A stretch of DNA of 64,000 nt, from assembly GCF_017591435.1 (NCBI RefSeq), contig NC_059289.1:9446199-9510198 (forward strand), given 5' to 3'. Source of the DNA: Portunus trituberculatus (lineage: Eukaryota; Arthropoda; Malacostraca; Decapoda; Portunidae). This document shows positions 21,748 to 34,593 of this stretch, in pieces (the first letter of the stretch is position 1; each line of letters opens with the position of its first letter). A program made the position numbers and the translations under genes. Below the pieces are notes generated by a model. The model made no database searches. It saw only the letters and a list, made by a program, of their open reading frames with translations, and was not told the origin of the DNA.

Positions 21748-23670
21748 CCCATGTTTTGATCCCATTAACCCCTTCTACTCGGTGACACATATTTGGGGCT
21801 CTTGTGACACATCCTATGATGTGCATATTGCACATGACAGCTTTCTGCTGAGATGGTGTGTTTTCTTTCCTGGATACTGTATCAGATCCCTCAGAATGTA
21901 GATTGTATTTGATACAATGGCATACTTGACTTTCATCATTATTACAAAGGTGTATGTTTGATTCTCTTATATCAGGATAAGTACTGATGTGCTATGCTGG
22001 AAATATTTTTGTTATAATTTTTAATGGTACCAGTAGATCAGTTTACCATAAAAATGAACGTTTTCTCTCATTCCTAATCTTCATAAAATGGCCTTGAGAA
22101 GGCAGACTATAATGTCCTGTGGAATGCACTCCCTCTGAGATAAGTACCTATATTTATAAAAAAAAGTTTATCTATTTACATTTTGTTTTGATTTGTTTTA
22201 TTATGTTTTTATACAACATCTGTTATTTTTCTTACCTAAAAACACTCCCCCAAAAATAGGGAGCTTTCTTGGGGCAGGCTAAAATGGATTAATGATATTT
22301 CAATGCATTTCATTGTGGAAAATTGCTTCAAGATGCGAGTAATTTGTGGCATGAGCTCCATCAAAGCATGAATTAACGTATTGGATGGTATAGAAGAAAA
22401 TAGATAAAAGTTGCTTGTGAATAAGAGGAAAAATAAATAAACCACCAACAACAAAAGAGAAAACAACATTGGGATGGGGGGAATTGACCATTGTAAAGGC
22501 TATCCTCCAACTCTACATCTGATCTGATCTGATCACAACCAAACACATCAACACCCTCAACAGTTAAAGCAGGAGGAGGAAAAAATCCTGTTACACATTC
22601 TCCTACAAACTACAAGTGGTATAATATGTCAAGGAGGATGGCAATAGAGCAGCAGCAAGGGGGTTTCAGGTCACCACCTACATAAAGAATTATATGTGTC
22701 TAGCAACAGCTTGAAGAATGCAAGGAAAGGTAACATAATATTTGTTGCTTGGCCCCACATTGGCCTGAGCTTGAGGATGACATTTGTTGGTTTTTAGGTT
22801 GGATTTTTTTTAGTATCCCTTGTGGGCTGTGGTGTAACTGATACAGCCAGAGCATAGCGTTGGTAATGCTGGTCAATGGAAACAATCTTACAGCTGGGCT
22901 GCCACGTACGTCCAATTGCCTACCATTCCCCACTGCTATAAAAATATTTTCAGAGTATTTTTTTTTATGTGATTTTGTTAATTTCAGACTTCTTTTGTAA
23001 TTCATATTATTTTATATAATACTGCCACACCCAAAGACCCCAATTTCCCATAGATCCACAAGGATTGTTGGGAATGATAGGTAGGCACAAGTTGGAGTTT
23101 AAATAACAATTAAAACTTGAAAAATATTCATCTGCAATGGAAATCATATATACTGTCAATCATTTCACTACATTTTTTACCAGAAACACATGAGCCGCAT
23201 ACCAGATTCCATGGTTGTGTAAACTGTAAAATTATCATTTTTCTGCTTGTATAATAGGTTGCTAGTTTGCTTTGAACAATATATGCTTAAATACATTAAA
23301 AACCTTTTTTCTGGGTTTTACCTACTAAAATGAGTGTACCTCTTATATGCCTTTGCATCCTATATCCCATCAAATACAGTAAACTCGTATCTCAAGGTAT
23401 CACTGTAAAGATAATAATAATGGTAATGATAATAATACCAGCAATAAAGTAATAATGCATGTAATTAGGGTATGTATAAGTACTGGAAAAAGGTTCATCT
23501 TATATGCTCTCTATTTTTCCCGTCTACATGGTATCCAAATCTTATTTATTATGGAGACAGGAGAACCCTATGGTCCCCTATCCCCTGTACATATGTATAG
23601 GTCAGGCTCCAATGCCTGCTGAAGTGCTTTCCCTGGGAGATGCTTAGCAATGTTCTTCTCTGTGTAGCAG
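21748..23670. other. Unassigned intergenic DNA with dispersed repeat R1 copy
   Basis: AT-rich, no credible gene. Holds repeat R1 (23,235-23,395) and a short TA-like compound near 23,400-23,470. Short open frames (up to 101 codons) have no recognisable features. Confidence 0.5.
23235..23395 (+). repeat. Dispersed repeat R1, copy 2
   Basis: Inverted counterpart of 11,745-11,915. It ends at ATACAGTAAAC, which could be the terminus of a TA-targeting DNA transposon. Confidence 0.65.
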
Positions 23671-23695
23671 TGTGTGTGTGTGTATGTGTGTATGT
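23671..23695. repeat. (GT)n tail of LINE-A copy 4
   Basis: On the - strand this is the (AC)n that follows the LINE 3' motif. Confidence 0.85.
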
Positions 23696-26475
23696 ACATA
23701 GTTGTATTTACCTAGTTGTAGTTTTACAGGGCCTGGGCTTTATGCTCGTGTGGCCCCGTCTCCATATCTACACTTATCCAATCTTACTTTAAAAGTATGC
23801 ATACTCGTTGCAGACACTACTTCTTCATTTAAACTGTTCCACGTCTCAATACATCTTTGCAGGAAACTATATTTTTTAACATCTCTCAGACATCTTCCTT
23901 TTCTCAGCTTTTTACTATGCGATCTTGTGCTTCGGATGTCATATTCTTCTCTCAGGATCAGTTTCTCATTATCCACTTGGTCCATTCCGTTGATCAATTT
24001 ATAAACTTGTATCAGATCTCCTCTCTCCTTCTTTGTTCCAGGGTTGGTAGATCCATAGCCTTTAGTCTCTCCTCATATGTCATCCCTTCAAATTCTGGAA
24101 CCATTCTTGTAGCCATTTTTTGTAGTCTCTCCAACTTCCTTATGTGTTTCTTTTTATGAGGGGTCCACACTACTCCTGCATATTCCAATCTGGGTCTTAT
24201 TATAGTACTTATCAATTTCTTCATCATTTCTTTGTCCATGTAGTGAAATGCTACTCCAATATTCCTTAGCAAATTATATGTTTCTCTAAAAATTCTATCA
24301 ATATGGCTTACTGGTTGATTGTTTTCTTCCATCGTCACTCCTAAGTCCTTTTCCTTTTTACTTTCTCCAGTTCTACTCCATCTCCCATCTTATAGATTCC
24401 CACAGGTTGTCTTTCACTCTTTCCCATTTCCATGACATGGCTTTTGTTCACATTGAATTCCATTTCCCACTTTTTACTCCATTCCCAGATCTTATTTAGG
24501 TCTTCTTGCAGTATTTCACAATCCTCTTTTGCTTTATAACTCTGCACAGTTTTGTATCATCTGAAAACATATTTATGTAGCTGTTCACACCTTCTGGCAT
24601 GTCGTTAATATAAATGAGGAAAAGTATTGGTGCCAATATTGACCCCTGTGGCAACCTCCGCTTTCTACTGCTCTCCACTTGGACTTCATATCTTTAACTA
24701 CCGTCCTTATTTCTCTCCCTCAAATAATTTTCTATCCATCTCAATGTGCTTCCTTTTAAGCCACCCTTCTCCTCTAACTTCCATAGTAATCTTGCATGTG
24801 GCACTTTGTCAAACGCCTTTTTTAAATCCAAATAAATACAGTCAACCCTCTCTCTTGTACTCTATCAGCTATTCTAGAATAGAAACTCAATAAATTAGTT
24901 ACACACGACCGTCTTTTTCTAAAACCAAATTGGCTATTTGATATTAATTTGTTGTCTTCAAGGAACTCGATCCATTGTTTCTTTATTATTATTTCACACA
25001 TCTTGCATATTACACTAGTTAGTGATGCCGGTCTGTAATTTAAAGGTTCTTCCTTCCTTCCGCTCTTATATATGGGAACCACCTCAGCTCTTTTCCATTC
25101 TACTGGTACTGTTCCATTTTCTATTGAGCATTTTATGATGTTGTATATAGGACTTGCTAGTTCTTCCCTACATTCTTTCAGTATTCTGCCTGAGACTTCA
25201 TCTGGTCCCATTGCCTTCTCTTCATCCAGTTCCTTCATTAATTCTTTTATTTCAAGCTTGGTTACTTTAATCTCTTTCATATAGACTGTCTCTCTATTAC
25301 CCTGTGGCCTTTCAAATTTGGATTCCTTAGTAAAGACCTCCTGGAATTTATTATTTAATAGTTCTGCCATACTTTTTGGGTCTTCCACCATCCCGTTCTT
25401 TCCTTTTAACCTTTCTATTGTTTCTTTTTGCCTAATTTTTCCATTTATGAATCTGTAGAACAATTTTGGTTGCTCCTTACATTTTTCGACAATGTCCTTT
25501 TCAAAGTTCTTTTCCTCTTCCTTCCTCACCTTAACATATTCATTTCTCGCTGCCTTGAAGTTTTCCTTATTTGCTGGATTTCTATTTCTCCTCCACTTTT
25601 TCCATGCTCCATCTCTTTTCTCCTTTGCCCTAGCACACCTTGCATTAAACCAATCTTTCTTTCCTTCTTCTTTAGGTCTATATTTCGGGACATATTCCCT
25701 GACTCCTATTTTGTATATTTCCAAAAATAAGTTATACTTCTCTTGCATCGTCTCTGAGTTTTCCATATCCTCCCAGTTTACGTTTTTAAAATAGTTCTTG
25801 AGATTCTCAATATCAGCCATTCTGTAATATAATCGGTCTCCTTTGTATGAATCGTCTCTATCTTCCTTTCCCTCTTCTATATCCATTTCTAATATTACAT
25901 GGTCACTCTTTCCCAATGGGCACTTATATCTTATATCATCATTCATTTGTATACCCCTTGTAAAAACTAGGTCCAATGTCGCCGGGTCGTCGTTTCTTCT
26001 GAATCTTGTGCATTCCTTTACTCTCTGGTCCATCATATTGTCTATCATTAGGTTCAAGAATCTTTTTCCCTAGGCTTCTTCCCCCATACCACTTTCATAA
26101 TTTTCCCAGTCCACTTCTTTACAGTTGAAATCTCCTACTAATATCACTTTTGTCCTTTCTTTAACGATTCTCGTTAGACTCCTTATTGTGTCATCTTTCA
26201 TGTCTTTATATTCTTGATTAGTCCATGCATTTGTTTTTGGTGGCACATATGTTACAATGATTGTTAACTCTTTTTTATTAATATGCATCTTAACATACAA
26301 TACTTCTGCTTTTCCTTCCCCACATTCCACTTGGTTTATCACTATCTCCTTCCTTAACATTATCATGACTCCTCCTCCTCCTTTACCCACTCTGTCTTTT
26401 TTCCATGCATTATACCTATTATCTAAGTGTATTTTGATTGCCTCATTTAGTTTTGTTTCAGCCAGGCATACAATA

Positions 26476-26478
<3 letters not shown>
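23696..26478 (-). mobile_element. LINE-A copy 4, 2.8 kb, - strand
   Basis: From just inside the endonuclease N-terminus (DIVCLAETKLNEAI, near 26,470) to the 3' motif TAGGTAAATAC at 23,700. Its 5' end abuts a (GT)n and its 3' end carries another. It is the longest uninterrupted ORF2 of the family here. It lacks ORF1 through 5' truncation. Confidence 0.92.
23737..26470 (-). pseudogene. LINE-A copy 4 ORF2: endonuclease + reverse transcriptase
   Basis: The APE-type endonuclease keeps GDFNCKEVDW (near 26,110) and LGKSDHVILEMD, which hold catalytic Asp/Asn and Asp/His. RT blocks follow in the frame 24,822-26,057 (SGRILKEC, NYRPASLTSVICKM, SQFGFRKRRSC). The frame is interrupted by one in-frame TAG near 26,068, a 4-base loss near 24,855 beside a GA run, a change FADD to FSDD (NMFSDDTK) and a one-A loss near 24,345 that is shared with copy 1. 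It would nick DNA and prime reverse transcription if intact. Confidence 0.9.

Positions 26479-26514
<36 letters not shown>
26479..26514. repeat. (GT)n between LINE-A copies 4 and 5
   Basis: Pure GT dinucleotides. Read on the - strand, LINE-A copy 5 ends here and copy 4 begins right after. Confidence 0.95.
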
Positions 26515-26516
<2 letters not shown>

Positions 26517-29155
26517 TTACCTATTTACCTATTTGTGTATTACAGGGCCCGAGCTAAGCTCTCTGTGACCTGTCTCTTTGTCCATTCCTGTCATATCTCT
26601 CTTTCATCTGATTGACACACACCGCATCAACGACATCACTGCTCAGTTTATTCCACTTATCAATGCTACGATGCGGGAAACTGTATTTTCTCACGTCATT
26701 TAGACAGATGTCCTTTATTACCTTTTTTCCATGTCCTCGGAGATGATTACTTGTGGTCACCTTTATCAACTGCCTGTCCAGTATGTCAATCTTGTTCACC
26801 AATTTATACATAGTTATCATGTCTCCTCTTGTTATTCTCTCTTCTAATGTGGTCAGCCCCAACTTCCTCAGTCTTTCCTCATAGTCTAACTCCCTGAGTC
26901 CTGGTACCATCCTTATTGCCAGCCTCTGTACCCTTTCCACCTTTTTCACATTTTTCTTCATATGCGGTGACCAGACACATGCTGCATATTCTACCTGGGG
27001 TCTAATTAAGGTACATAATATCTTTTTCATCATTCCTTCATCTAGGTAGTGGAATGCAAGGCCAATATTTTGAAGCATGTTGTATGTTTTCCAAAAAATC
27101 TTGTTAATGTGTTTTTCCGGTGACAAGGTGTTTTGCACGGTTACTCCTAAGTCTTTTTCCTCATTGGTCTCTTTAATTTTCTCATCACCCAGCGTGTAAT
27201 CCCTGTTTGGTCTGTATCTACTTCTTCCCATTTTCATAACATGGGTCTTGTCTATATTAAATTCCATCTGCCACTCCTTACTCCACTCATATATTTTATC
27301 AAAGATCTTCCTGTAACTTGTTACAATTTTCCACATTCTTTACTCTCCTCATAATTTTAGTATCGTCCGCAAACATGTTCATGTAACTGTCAATTCCTAC
27401 TGGCATATCATTAACATAAATCAAAAACATAATGGGACCCAGCACTGACCCTTGTGGAACTCCACTGGTTATCTTCTTCCACTCGGACTTCCTTCCTTTC
27501 ACCACTGTTCTCATTTCTCTTCCCATTAAGTAATTTTCCATCCATTTTGCTAGTTTATCATTTACTCCTCCAATCATCTTTAGTTTCCACATCAGTCTAT
27601 TGTGTGGTACTTTATCAAAGGCCTTTCTCAAGTCCAGGTAGATAGCATCCACCCATCCCTCTCTATGTTGTAGTATGTCAGTCACTCTTCAATAAAAACA
27701 TAATAAATTGGATACGCACGATCTTACTTTTCTGAAACCAAACTGCCTTTCACTCAGAATGTTTTCACTTTCTAGATACTCACTCCACTTAGCTTTAATT
27801 ACTTCTTCACATACCTTGCACAATATACTAGTCAACGATACTGGTCTATAATATAGCGGTTCCATTCTGCTACCATTCTTATATATAGGCACAATGTCAG
27901 GTCTTTTCCACTCTTTCGGGACTAATCCTGTATGTATGGAGGTTTCCACAATATCAAATACGAGGTTCAACAATTGATCCTTTCATTCATTTAGCAACCT
28001 CCCAGATATGCCATCAGGCCCCATTGATTTATTAATATCCAGATTGCTTATAATTTTCCTTACATCTTCCTTAGTAACCATGATGTCCTGCATTTGCTTT
28101 ATTTCCGTAGGCCTTCCTCCCATAAAATGCTCCCCCTTTGTAAACACTTTGGAAAAGTTGTCGTTCAAAATTTCAGCTATATCTCCAGCATCTTCATATA
28201 CTTCTTCCCCGTTTTTTACCTTTTCTATTGCCTCCCTTTTATTTAGTTTTCCATTTATGAATTTGTAAAAGATTTTTGGGTCACTATCACAGTTTTCCAC
28301 CACCCTCTGTTCATATTCCTTCTGAGCTGTTCTCCTTACTTCAACATATCTATTCCTTGCTGTTTTGTAGACTTCCCTTGATAATACATCACTGTTTTTC
28401 TTAGTTTCTTCCATGCCTTTTCTTTGTTCGTTTTTGCTTCTTCAAAATTTCTATTAAACCACTGTTTATTATTTAAAGTCCTCTTTCTGTGATATGGCAC
28501 AAACTTTTTCACAGCAGAGTTATACAAATCCATAAATTTATCGTATTTCAATTGCACATCCCTTTCCTGGTATACCACGGACCAGTCAATTTCATTAAAG
28601 AACTCCCTTATATGGTTATAATTTTCCCTAATATAATTTAATTTTTCCTCCCTGAGTTCCACAATCTTATTCATGCTTAATTCCGTATCCAGCTCAAAGC
28701 TTAGAACATCATGATCGCTTTTCCCCAAGGGACATTCATGTTCAATTTCCTCTTTTAGAGAGATTCCCCTGGTAAATACCAAATCCAACCTTGCTGCAAC
28801 ATCTTGTCCCCTGCACCTTGTTGGTGATCTCACCCACTGTATCATCAAGTTATTTGTTGCTACCTTTAACAATTCTTCTGCCCACTCACCACCGTTCACC
28901 ACTTCGTAGTCTTCCCACACTATTTCTTTGCAATTAAAGTCTCCAACTATCATCACTCTATCCTTTCTGATGAGTTCTTGCTTCATTCTGTCTAGAGTAT
29001 TTCTCATCACCATTTGGTACTGTTTATATTCCCAAGCACTGGTTCTGGGTGGTATGTATAGTTATAATATTAATGTCCCTCTTGCCATCTGTTATAAGCA
29101 TACTTATCACTTCCTCATTTCTCTTACTATAGTTCATCTCCTTCACTATCACCCC
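26515..29155 (-). mobile_element. LINE-A copy 5 (divergent subfamily), - strand
   Basis: The 3' terminus reads AAATAGGTAAATAGGTAAAT then AC repeat. The protein diverges clearly from copies 1-4 but has the same domain order. It is cut at its 5' side at 29,155, where LINE-B copy 2 begins. Confidence 0.9.
26554..29150 (-). pseudogene. LINE-A copy 5 ORF2: endonuclease + reverse transcriptase
   Basis: Endonuclease piece 28,336-29,013 has MIVGDFNCKEIVW and LGKSDHDVLSFELD. RT pieces at 27,983-28,414, 27,689-27,973 and 27,299-27,685 give MGPDGISGRLLNE, YYRPVSLTSILCKVC, RQFGFRKVRSC, YLDLRKAFDKVPH, SGVPQGSVLGPIMF and FADD (MNMFADDTKIM). The C-terminal piece is 26,554-27,336 (260 codons). Three to four frameshifts separate these pieces. 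The catalytic residues are all conserved, so decay is recent or light. Confidence 0.9.
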
Positions 29156-29588
29156 CCCCAGATGGGGGTCGTGGTGGGGGGGCTTGTGTGCCCCTGTGAC
29201 CTGGCGAGCTAGGCTAGAGGGGGCTTAGGCCCCTGCTCTGCCCTTTCGAGGGGAAGAGGGCTACCCATGCTAGTACGGTCGCCAGTGAGGGGCCAGACTA
29301 AATGGTTCCTACGTAGGCTGCCAGTGGACCAGCGGAGCCACCCGCTGGAGGGATCGCCCAATAGGGGCCGTCCTGTGCTGGATGGTTGGGTGTCCAGGCT
29401 GGGATGCTTTGGGAGGGGTCTCAGCTCTGTCGTGGACAAACATTCGTATCATGTGGGGCCTTTTTAAAACGACTGGTCCGCATGGGGACGAGGTACCCGT
29501 CCACGGCAGCCAGCGCCCTCCCATTGTAGTCCCAGTAGGTGGTTTCCCTTGCCCCTGGAGCCAATTTTTTGTGTAGCTGTTTTTTTTT

Positions 29589-31482
29589 ATGGGAAAACAC
29601 AAAAAACATTCAGGTTCTCGTGAGGTGGCTGACCTGGCCCACGAGACGTCATCTTCAGGTCTGAGTAAGGAGGAGGATTCCCCTCCACAAGGGCCTCCCA
29701 CAGCAGTCTCCTGTTCTGGAAGTTCTTCTGAGGGATGCATTTCTGCTGCATATGACTCTCTTGTAATGGTAAATGTTAATCCATCATTTTCCTATCATGC
29801 CTTGCACTCACTTCTCAAGGCGTATGGTACGGTTGTTCGCATTCGACTGGTTTATGATAAGGACTTTCCTTCTAACCGCTGCTATGTGACGTATATGTCA
29901 TGTGATGAAGCCAGTTTAGCTTATGAACATGTAGCATCTCTCGCCGGCCATGGCTTTAAAACTGAATTTCTCCAGCCACGTAATATTTCAGACAGTGACA
30001 TGGATTACATCCCAAATGTTTTTGAAAACTATTTAGAGAATTCAGTTCCAGCAGTCTGCCAGATCCCACCTCCACGTTGGTTTTTGGCGTAGTATAGAAA
30101 TGGGCGTGGGGAATTTCATCCATGCCTCCCGGTACCTGTCCAAAGAAATCGGCACGATTCCTGAGGGGAATCTGAAAAAGTATGGGAAGGGGGTGCTTGT
30201 GCGAGCAAAAGATCTTACGCAAGCTAGGATGTTGCAACATCTCCCATGCCCTTCTGACAGCATGCTTGAGACTGTTAAGGCTCATCCCACCTTTAACTAT
30301 AGCAAAGGTTGTGTTTATAGTCAAGATCTCTATGAATTCCTAGAAGAGGAAATACTAGCAATGTGCCCTAGCTCAGTACAAAAGGTGACTAAGATGAGGA
30401 ACTCCTCCAACATGGTCCTTCTCACCTTTTTTGGGTCCACCCTTCCTGACCGTGTTAATATCGGTCCTATCAACCTTAGGGTGAGGCGCTTTGTTTCTCG
30501 CCCTCTTCAGTGCTTCTCATGCTATGGGTACGATCACGGGAAAAGCTTGTGTAAGGAAGCTTCCCGATGTGGTAATTGCTCTGCACTCGACTCGCATTCA
30601 GAGGAGCATTGCAATGGTGCAGCTTATTGTTTTCATTGTCGTGATGCTCACCAGGTACGTTCCAGGCAATGCCCCAGGTATCGCCTGGAGCAGGACATTC
30701 TACAGCTTGCCAATAGTCAGTTTATCAGCCTCGGTAGCGCCCGCCGTGAACTCCTGTACCGCCAGAAGGACGGTACTGGTGCGACATCCTATGCTTCATT
30801 GGCCGCTCGCTCTTCGGCTGAGTCTGCCGGTCCGAAGACAACTCCTCCTGCTACCTCTCGCTCTGTTGGGGCGGGTGGTCCTGTTTATCTGGCTAACAGG
30901 TTTGCCATTTTGGCTGATGACTCAGTTGAGTCATCTCTTAGAAGTGACGAGAAAAATACGGACTTGACCAAAGTCACCCACGTAGTAGATGTCCATTTGC
31001 CACCTGTATCTCCTAAGCCTTTCAAGAGTCTAACTAAGCGGCACCGCGGCTCTGCGGAGTCGTTAGATTTAGCTCAGCATAAGCAGTCTAAGTTTTCTCC
31101 CGGTGCTCATAATCGTGAGTCCTTCAGGGACCGCTCTGCTAGGGTAACTCCAGTAGTTTCTGTCCAGCCTTCTGTGATGCCCTCCGTCTCAGATCGGGCT
31201 TCTTATGATGAGGACGGTCTGAGCATGGAGACGTCCGATGATATTGTCACAGCCGTCCCTCGTGGACCAAGTGTATCGGAAAGTGCAGTCCTGTCGGATC
31301 CTCGTCCTCCGAGGACCAGTAAAAGTGATGATAGTTCGCATTACCCACCGATAAGCCAAAAGGCTGCGGTCCAACGACCCGGCACATCTCAACTCCCGGT
31401 GTCTTCTTATCGTTTGATTATTTCTAGTCAGGTCAGTCACGGGCAGCCTCAAAAGGCTCGCTCGTCCACTGCACCCAAATAG
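29589..31482 (+). pseudogene. LINE-B ORF1 (Gag-like, CCHC zinc knuckles), one stop
   Basis: Two open pieces, 29,589-30,092 and 30,100-31,482, separated by a single break at about 30,090. The first has an RNA-recognition-like fold signature (VNVNPSFSYHALHSLLKAYG). The second carries three Cys-His knuckles: CFSCYGYDHGKSLC, CGNCSALDSHSEEHC and CFHCRDAHQVRSRQC. A long Ser/Pro-rich tail follows. It binds element RNA in related LINEs. It ends at 31,482 and ORF2 begins within a few bases. Confidence 0.85.
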
Positions 31483-34300
31483 TCGTCTTCAAGCTTTTAC
31501 GATGGAACTGTAGAGGCCTTCGCGCCTCTGAGCTTTGCTGTCGGAGTTCTCTCCAGCCTGTGTAGCTCTACAAGAGACTATGATAGGTGATAGTACTTAT
31601 TCTAGTCCTCCTGGCTATCGTGCCTTTTATAACACTCCTTTCCCTGACCAGGGCCACCACGGTGGCACAGCTATTCTAGTCCGTCAGGATATACCTGTTA
31701 TCCCGGTACAACTTACCTCTCCCCTTCAGGTGGTTGCTGTTAAGGTCTTTATGGGACGACTGTACACCATCTCCAGTTTATATCTCCTCCTCGGCTTCGT
31801 CCCGGCCCCACGCTGGGTTTTAGACAAGGCAGATTGGCGTCGATTCACAGACTTTAGTTCTTTTATCCGTCCGCTGGTCGACTTTTCTACTTGTGCTGAG
31901 GCTGTTGATTATTTTACCGATTTTTTTTATTTCTTTAGCGCTGAAGTCCCTAGGACGTCAGGTCGCTTTACTAAGCGTCCCGTTCCTTGGTGGAACGCAG
32001 CATGCACTGCAGCGGTGAAAGAGAAACGGGCAGCTTTCTCTCGTCTCCGGCGACATCGTGGAGACCCGCAGTGCCTGGAAGCTTTTCGGCGCTGCCGAGC
32101 TCGGGCCAGCCGCGTTTTGAAAGAGGCACAAAGAGCCTCGTGGAAAGCCTATGTCTCTTCCATAAACGTCCGCACCCCTCTTTCGGATGTCTTCAACAAA
32201 GTCCGCGGAATTGCTGGGAAGTATTCTGCTCCTTCCCCACCAATTTTGTTGTCTGCTGGGCGAACGGTGGCAGACCCTAGGAATGTCGCCGACCTCTTTG
32301 CGGAGCACTTTGCCAGTGTTTCCCGGAGGCATCCTGCAGCCCCGGGCGGACGTCACCGCCAGAGAATGGAATCTCTCAGCATAACTTTTCTTCCGCTGGA
32401 GGGGAGTCTTATAATGTCCCTTTCTCTGCTTCCGAGTTGCGGACTGCTTTGTCCCGGTTTCACGACTCTTCTCCTGGGCCAGATGACATACCTTTTGCCT
32501 TCTTGCGCCACATGTTTTACACTGCTTTTAACTTTCTTTTAAATCTTTATAATATGATTTGGCATACCGGTGACTTCTTCTTGGGCTGTGGCAGTGGTTC
32601 TCCCATTTCCGAAGCCTGGGTAAGATAATCTCCAGGCTACGAACTACCGTCCTATATCTTTAACGTCCTGTATTAGCAAAGTGTTAGAAAAGATGGTAAA
32701 TATAAGACTCATGTGGTATTTGGAGAGGGGGAAGTACTTGTCACCGGTATAGTACGGCTTCCGAAAGATGAGGTCTACTACTGATGCTCTTTTATCCCTA
32801 GAGTCTTCCATTTGTGAGGCCTTCGCTAATCACCACCATCAAGTAACAGTCTTTTTTGACCTGAAGAATGCCTACGTGACACGGCTTGGTGTCATGGCAT
32901 TTTACAGTCTTTGTTTAATTTTGGCCTTCGTGGCTACCTTCCTATTTTTTTATCCAGCAGTTTTTATCCAGACGTTTTTTACGGATTCGAGTTGGGAGTG
33001 TTCTCTCCGATGCTACAGCTTTAAATAACGGTGTCCCACAGGGAAGTATTCTTAGTGTTACGCTATTCGCAGTTGCAATAAATGGTGTTATAGATACTCT
33101 ACCTGATGGAGTTCACAGTTCTTTATATGTGGACGACTTGTGCATCTCTTTTGCTGCTTCTAGGATGTCACTGATTGAGCGCAAGCTCCAACTGGCGATC
33201 AATAGGGTGTCCAGTTGGGCCAACATGAACGGTTTTTGATTCTCCACCTCGAAGACCATGCATTTTGTCGCAACCGTGGTGTCCATCCAGACCCGGATTT
33301 ATACCTCGCCAATAGACGCCTCTCATGCGTGGAGGCGACTCGATATCTTGGCCTTTTATTTGACAACCGTCTCACCTGGGTTCCCCATTTTCGCTCTCTT
33401 AAGGCGTCTTGTCGGCAGGCACTATCCCTTCTTCGGGTTTTAAGTCATACCTCTTGGGGTGCGGACAGGGACACGTTGCTGTTACTTCACCGTACACTCA
33501 TACTTCCGAAGCTGGAATACGGCTGTGAGATCTACTCATCTGCAACAGATGCACGACTACGCTCGCTTGACCCCGTTCATCATGCTGGGGTCCGCTTGGC
33601 TACGGGTGCATTTCGGAGATCTCCAATACCTAGCCTTCTAGTGGATGCTGGTTTCTGGCCGCTCGACCTCCGGCGCCAATCTTCGATGGTCCGGTGTTGG
33701 TTTCGCACCCACCGTCTACCTGATTTTGTCCCCTGTGTGTCAATGTTGCGGGACTCGCGCTCGCAGGCGTATGTCACTCGACCGAGTCTCCCTAAACCTT
33801 TTGGCCTACGTGTTGCAAATCTCATGGCAGAGTTATCTATCGACCCCACTCCTGTGTACTCTTTCCGTCTCCCGCTAGTTGGTTATTGGCAGCTTCCTGT
33901 TACCTCATTATGCCCTCCTGCCATGGATGGCAAGAAGGATTTCCTGCCAGCTCTGTCCCACACACGGTTTTTAGAACACTTTTTTATCCATTCTAATGAC
34001 ATCCCTGTCATTAGGAGATGGCTAACGGGGGTCGCAACCTCGAAAATGGGAGAGATCACTACTTCCACTCTCCCTCAGTGGACATACTCCCATGTCCGGG
34101 ATCGCCGTGCACAGACTTTATTGGCGCGATTACGTATAGGTCACACGTACCTTACAAATAGGTACCTGCTGACCAGGGACCCTCAACCTTTCTGTGAAGA
34201 CTGCCTGGTGCCACTCACAGTACGGCACCTCTTTGTGGAGTGCCCTAGTTTACTAGACCTGAAACCGCTACCTCTACCGCTGTCGCAGTAGAGATAGCGG
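31483..34300 (+). pseudogene. LINE-B ORF2, endonuclease core and RNase H deleted
   Basis: The endonuclease start (RWNCRGL) is followed near 31,800 by a jump from YTISSLYLLLG to PRWVLDKADWRRF, removing the catalytic core. RT pieces follow in different frames: SRFHDSSPGPDDIPFAFLRH, GFRKMRSTTDALLSLE, FFDLKNAY and LYVDDLCISF (33,125, the YxDD block). The frame 33,215-34,291 holds ATRYLGLLFDNRLTWVPHFR and the C-terminal tail FCEDCLVPLTVRHLFVECPS. At about 34,010 the text passes from SNDIPVI to RRWLTGVATSKM; copy 1 has its RNase H just before the matching point. Confidence 0.85.
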
Positions 34301-34593
34301 TGTCTATCACCTCTCTCAGGTCCTTGGACCAGCGTGTCTGGCCCTTGGCCATGATTTATTCGGTTATTTTGGAGAGGCTGGCCTTCTCTCTTATTTGTGA
34401 ATTTTAGAATTTTATTTATGTATTTTGATATTTTATTCGATTTTATTGTACTATTAGTGTTTTAGGAACTTTTAATTGTATTGGTTTTATTGTTTTTAGT
34501 TTTTTTATAATTATTTTTCTTTACGAAAAATGTTTAAAGTGGAGCCAAATGACCGTGGCTGTTGCGGCGCCTACTTTAAAATCCATCCATCCC

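Larger units (their letters stand above)
29156..34593 (+). mobile_element. LINE-B copy 2, 5.4 kb, ORF1 + ORF2
   Basis: A G-rich 5' leader (29,156-29,588), ORF1 with CCHC knuckles, a damaged ORF2 and a 3' UTR ending TTTAAAATCCATCCATCCCT. The 3' end matches LINE-B copy 1. ORF2 has lost most of the endonuclease and all of the RNase H domain. It is followed directly by gag of a Gmr1-like element. Confidence 0.88.

Noticed and set aside
25072..26073. + strand frames over LINE-A copy 4
   Set aside because: Shadows of the ORF2 on the - strand; no motifs.
29209..29740. Open frames in the LINE-B leader
   Set aside because: GC-rich leader of LINE-B; frames on both strands without motifs.
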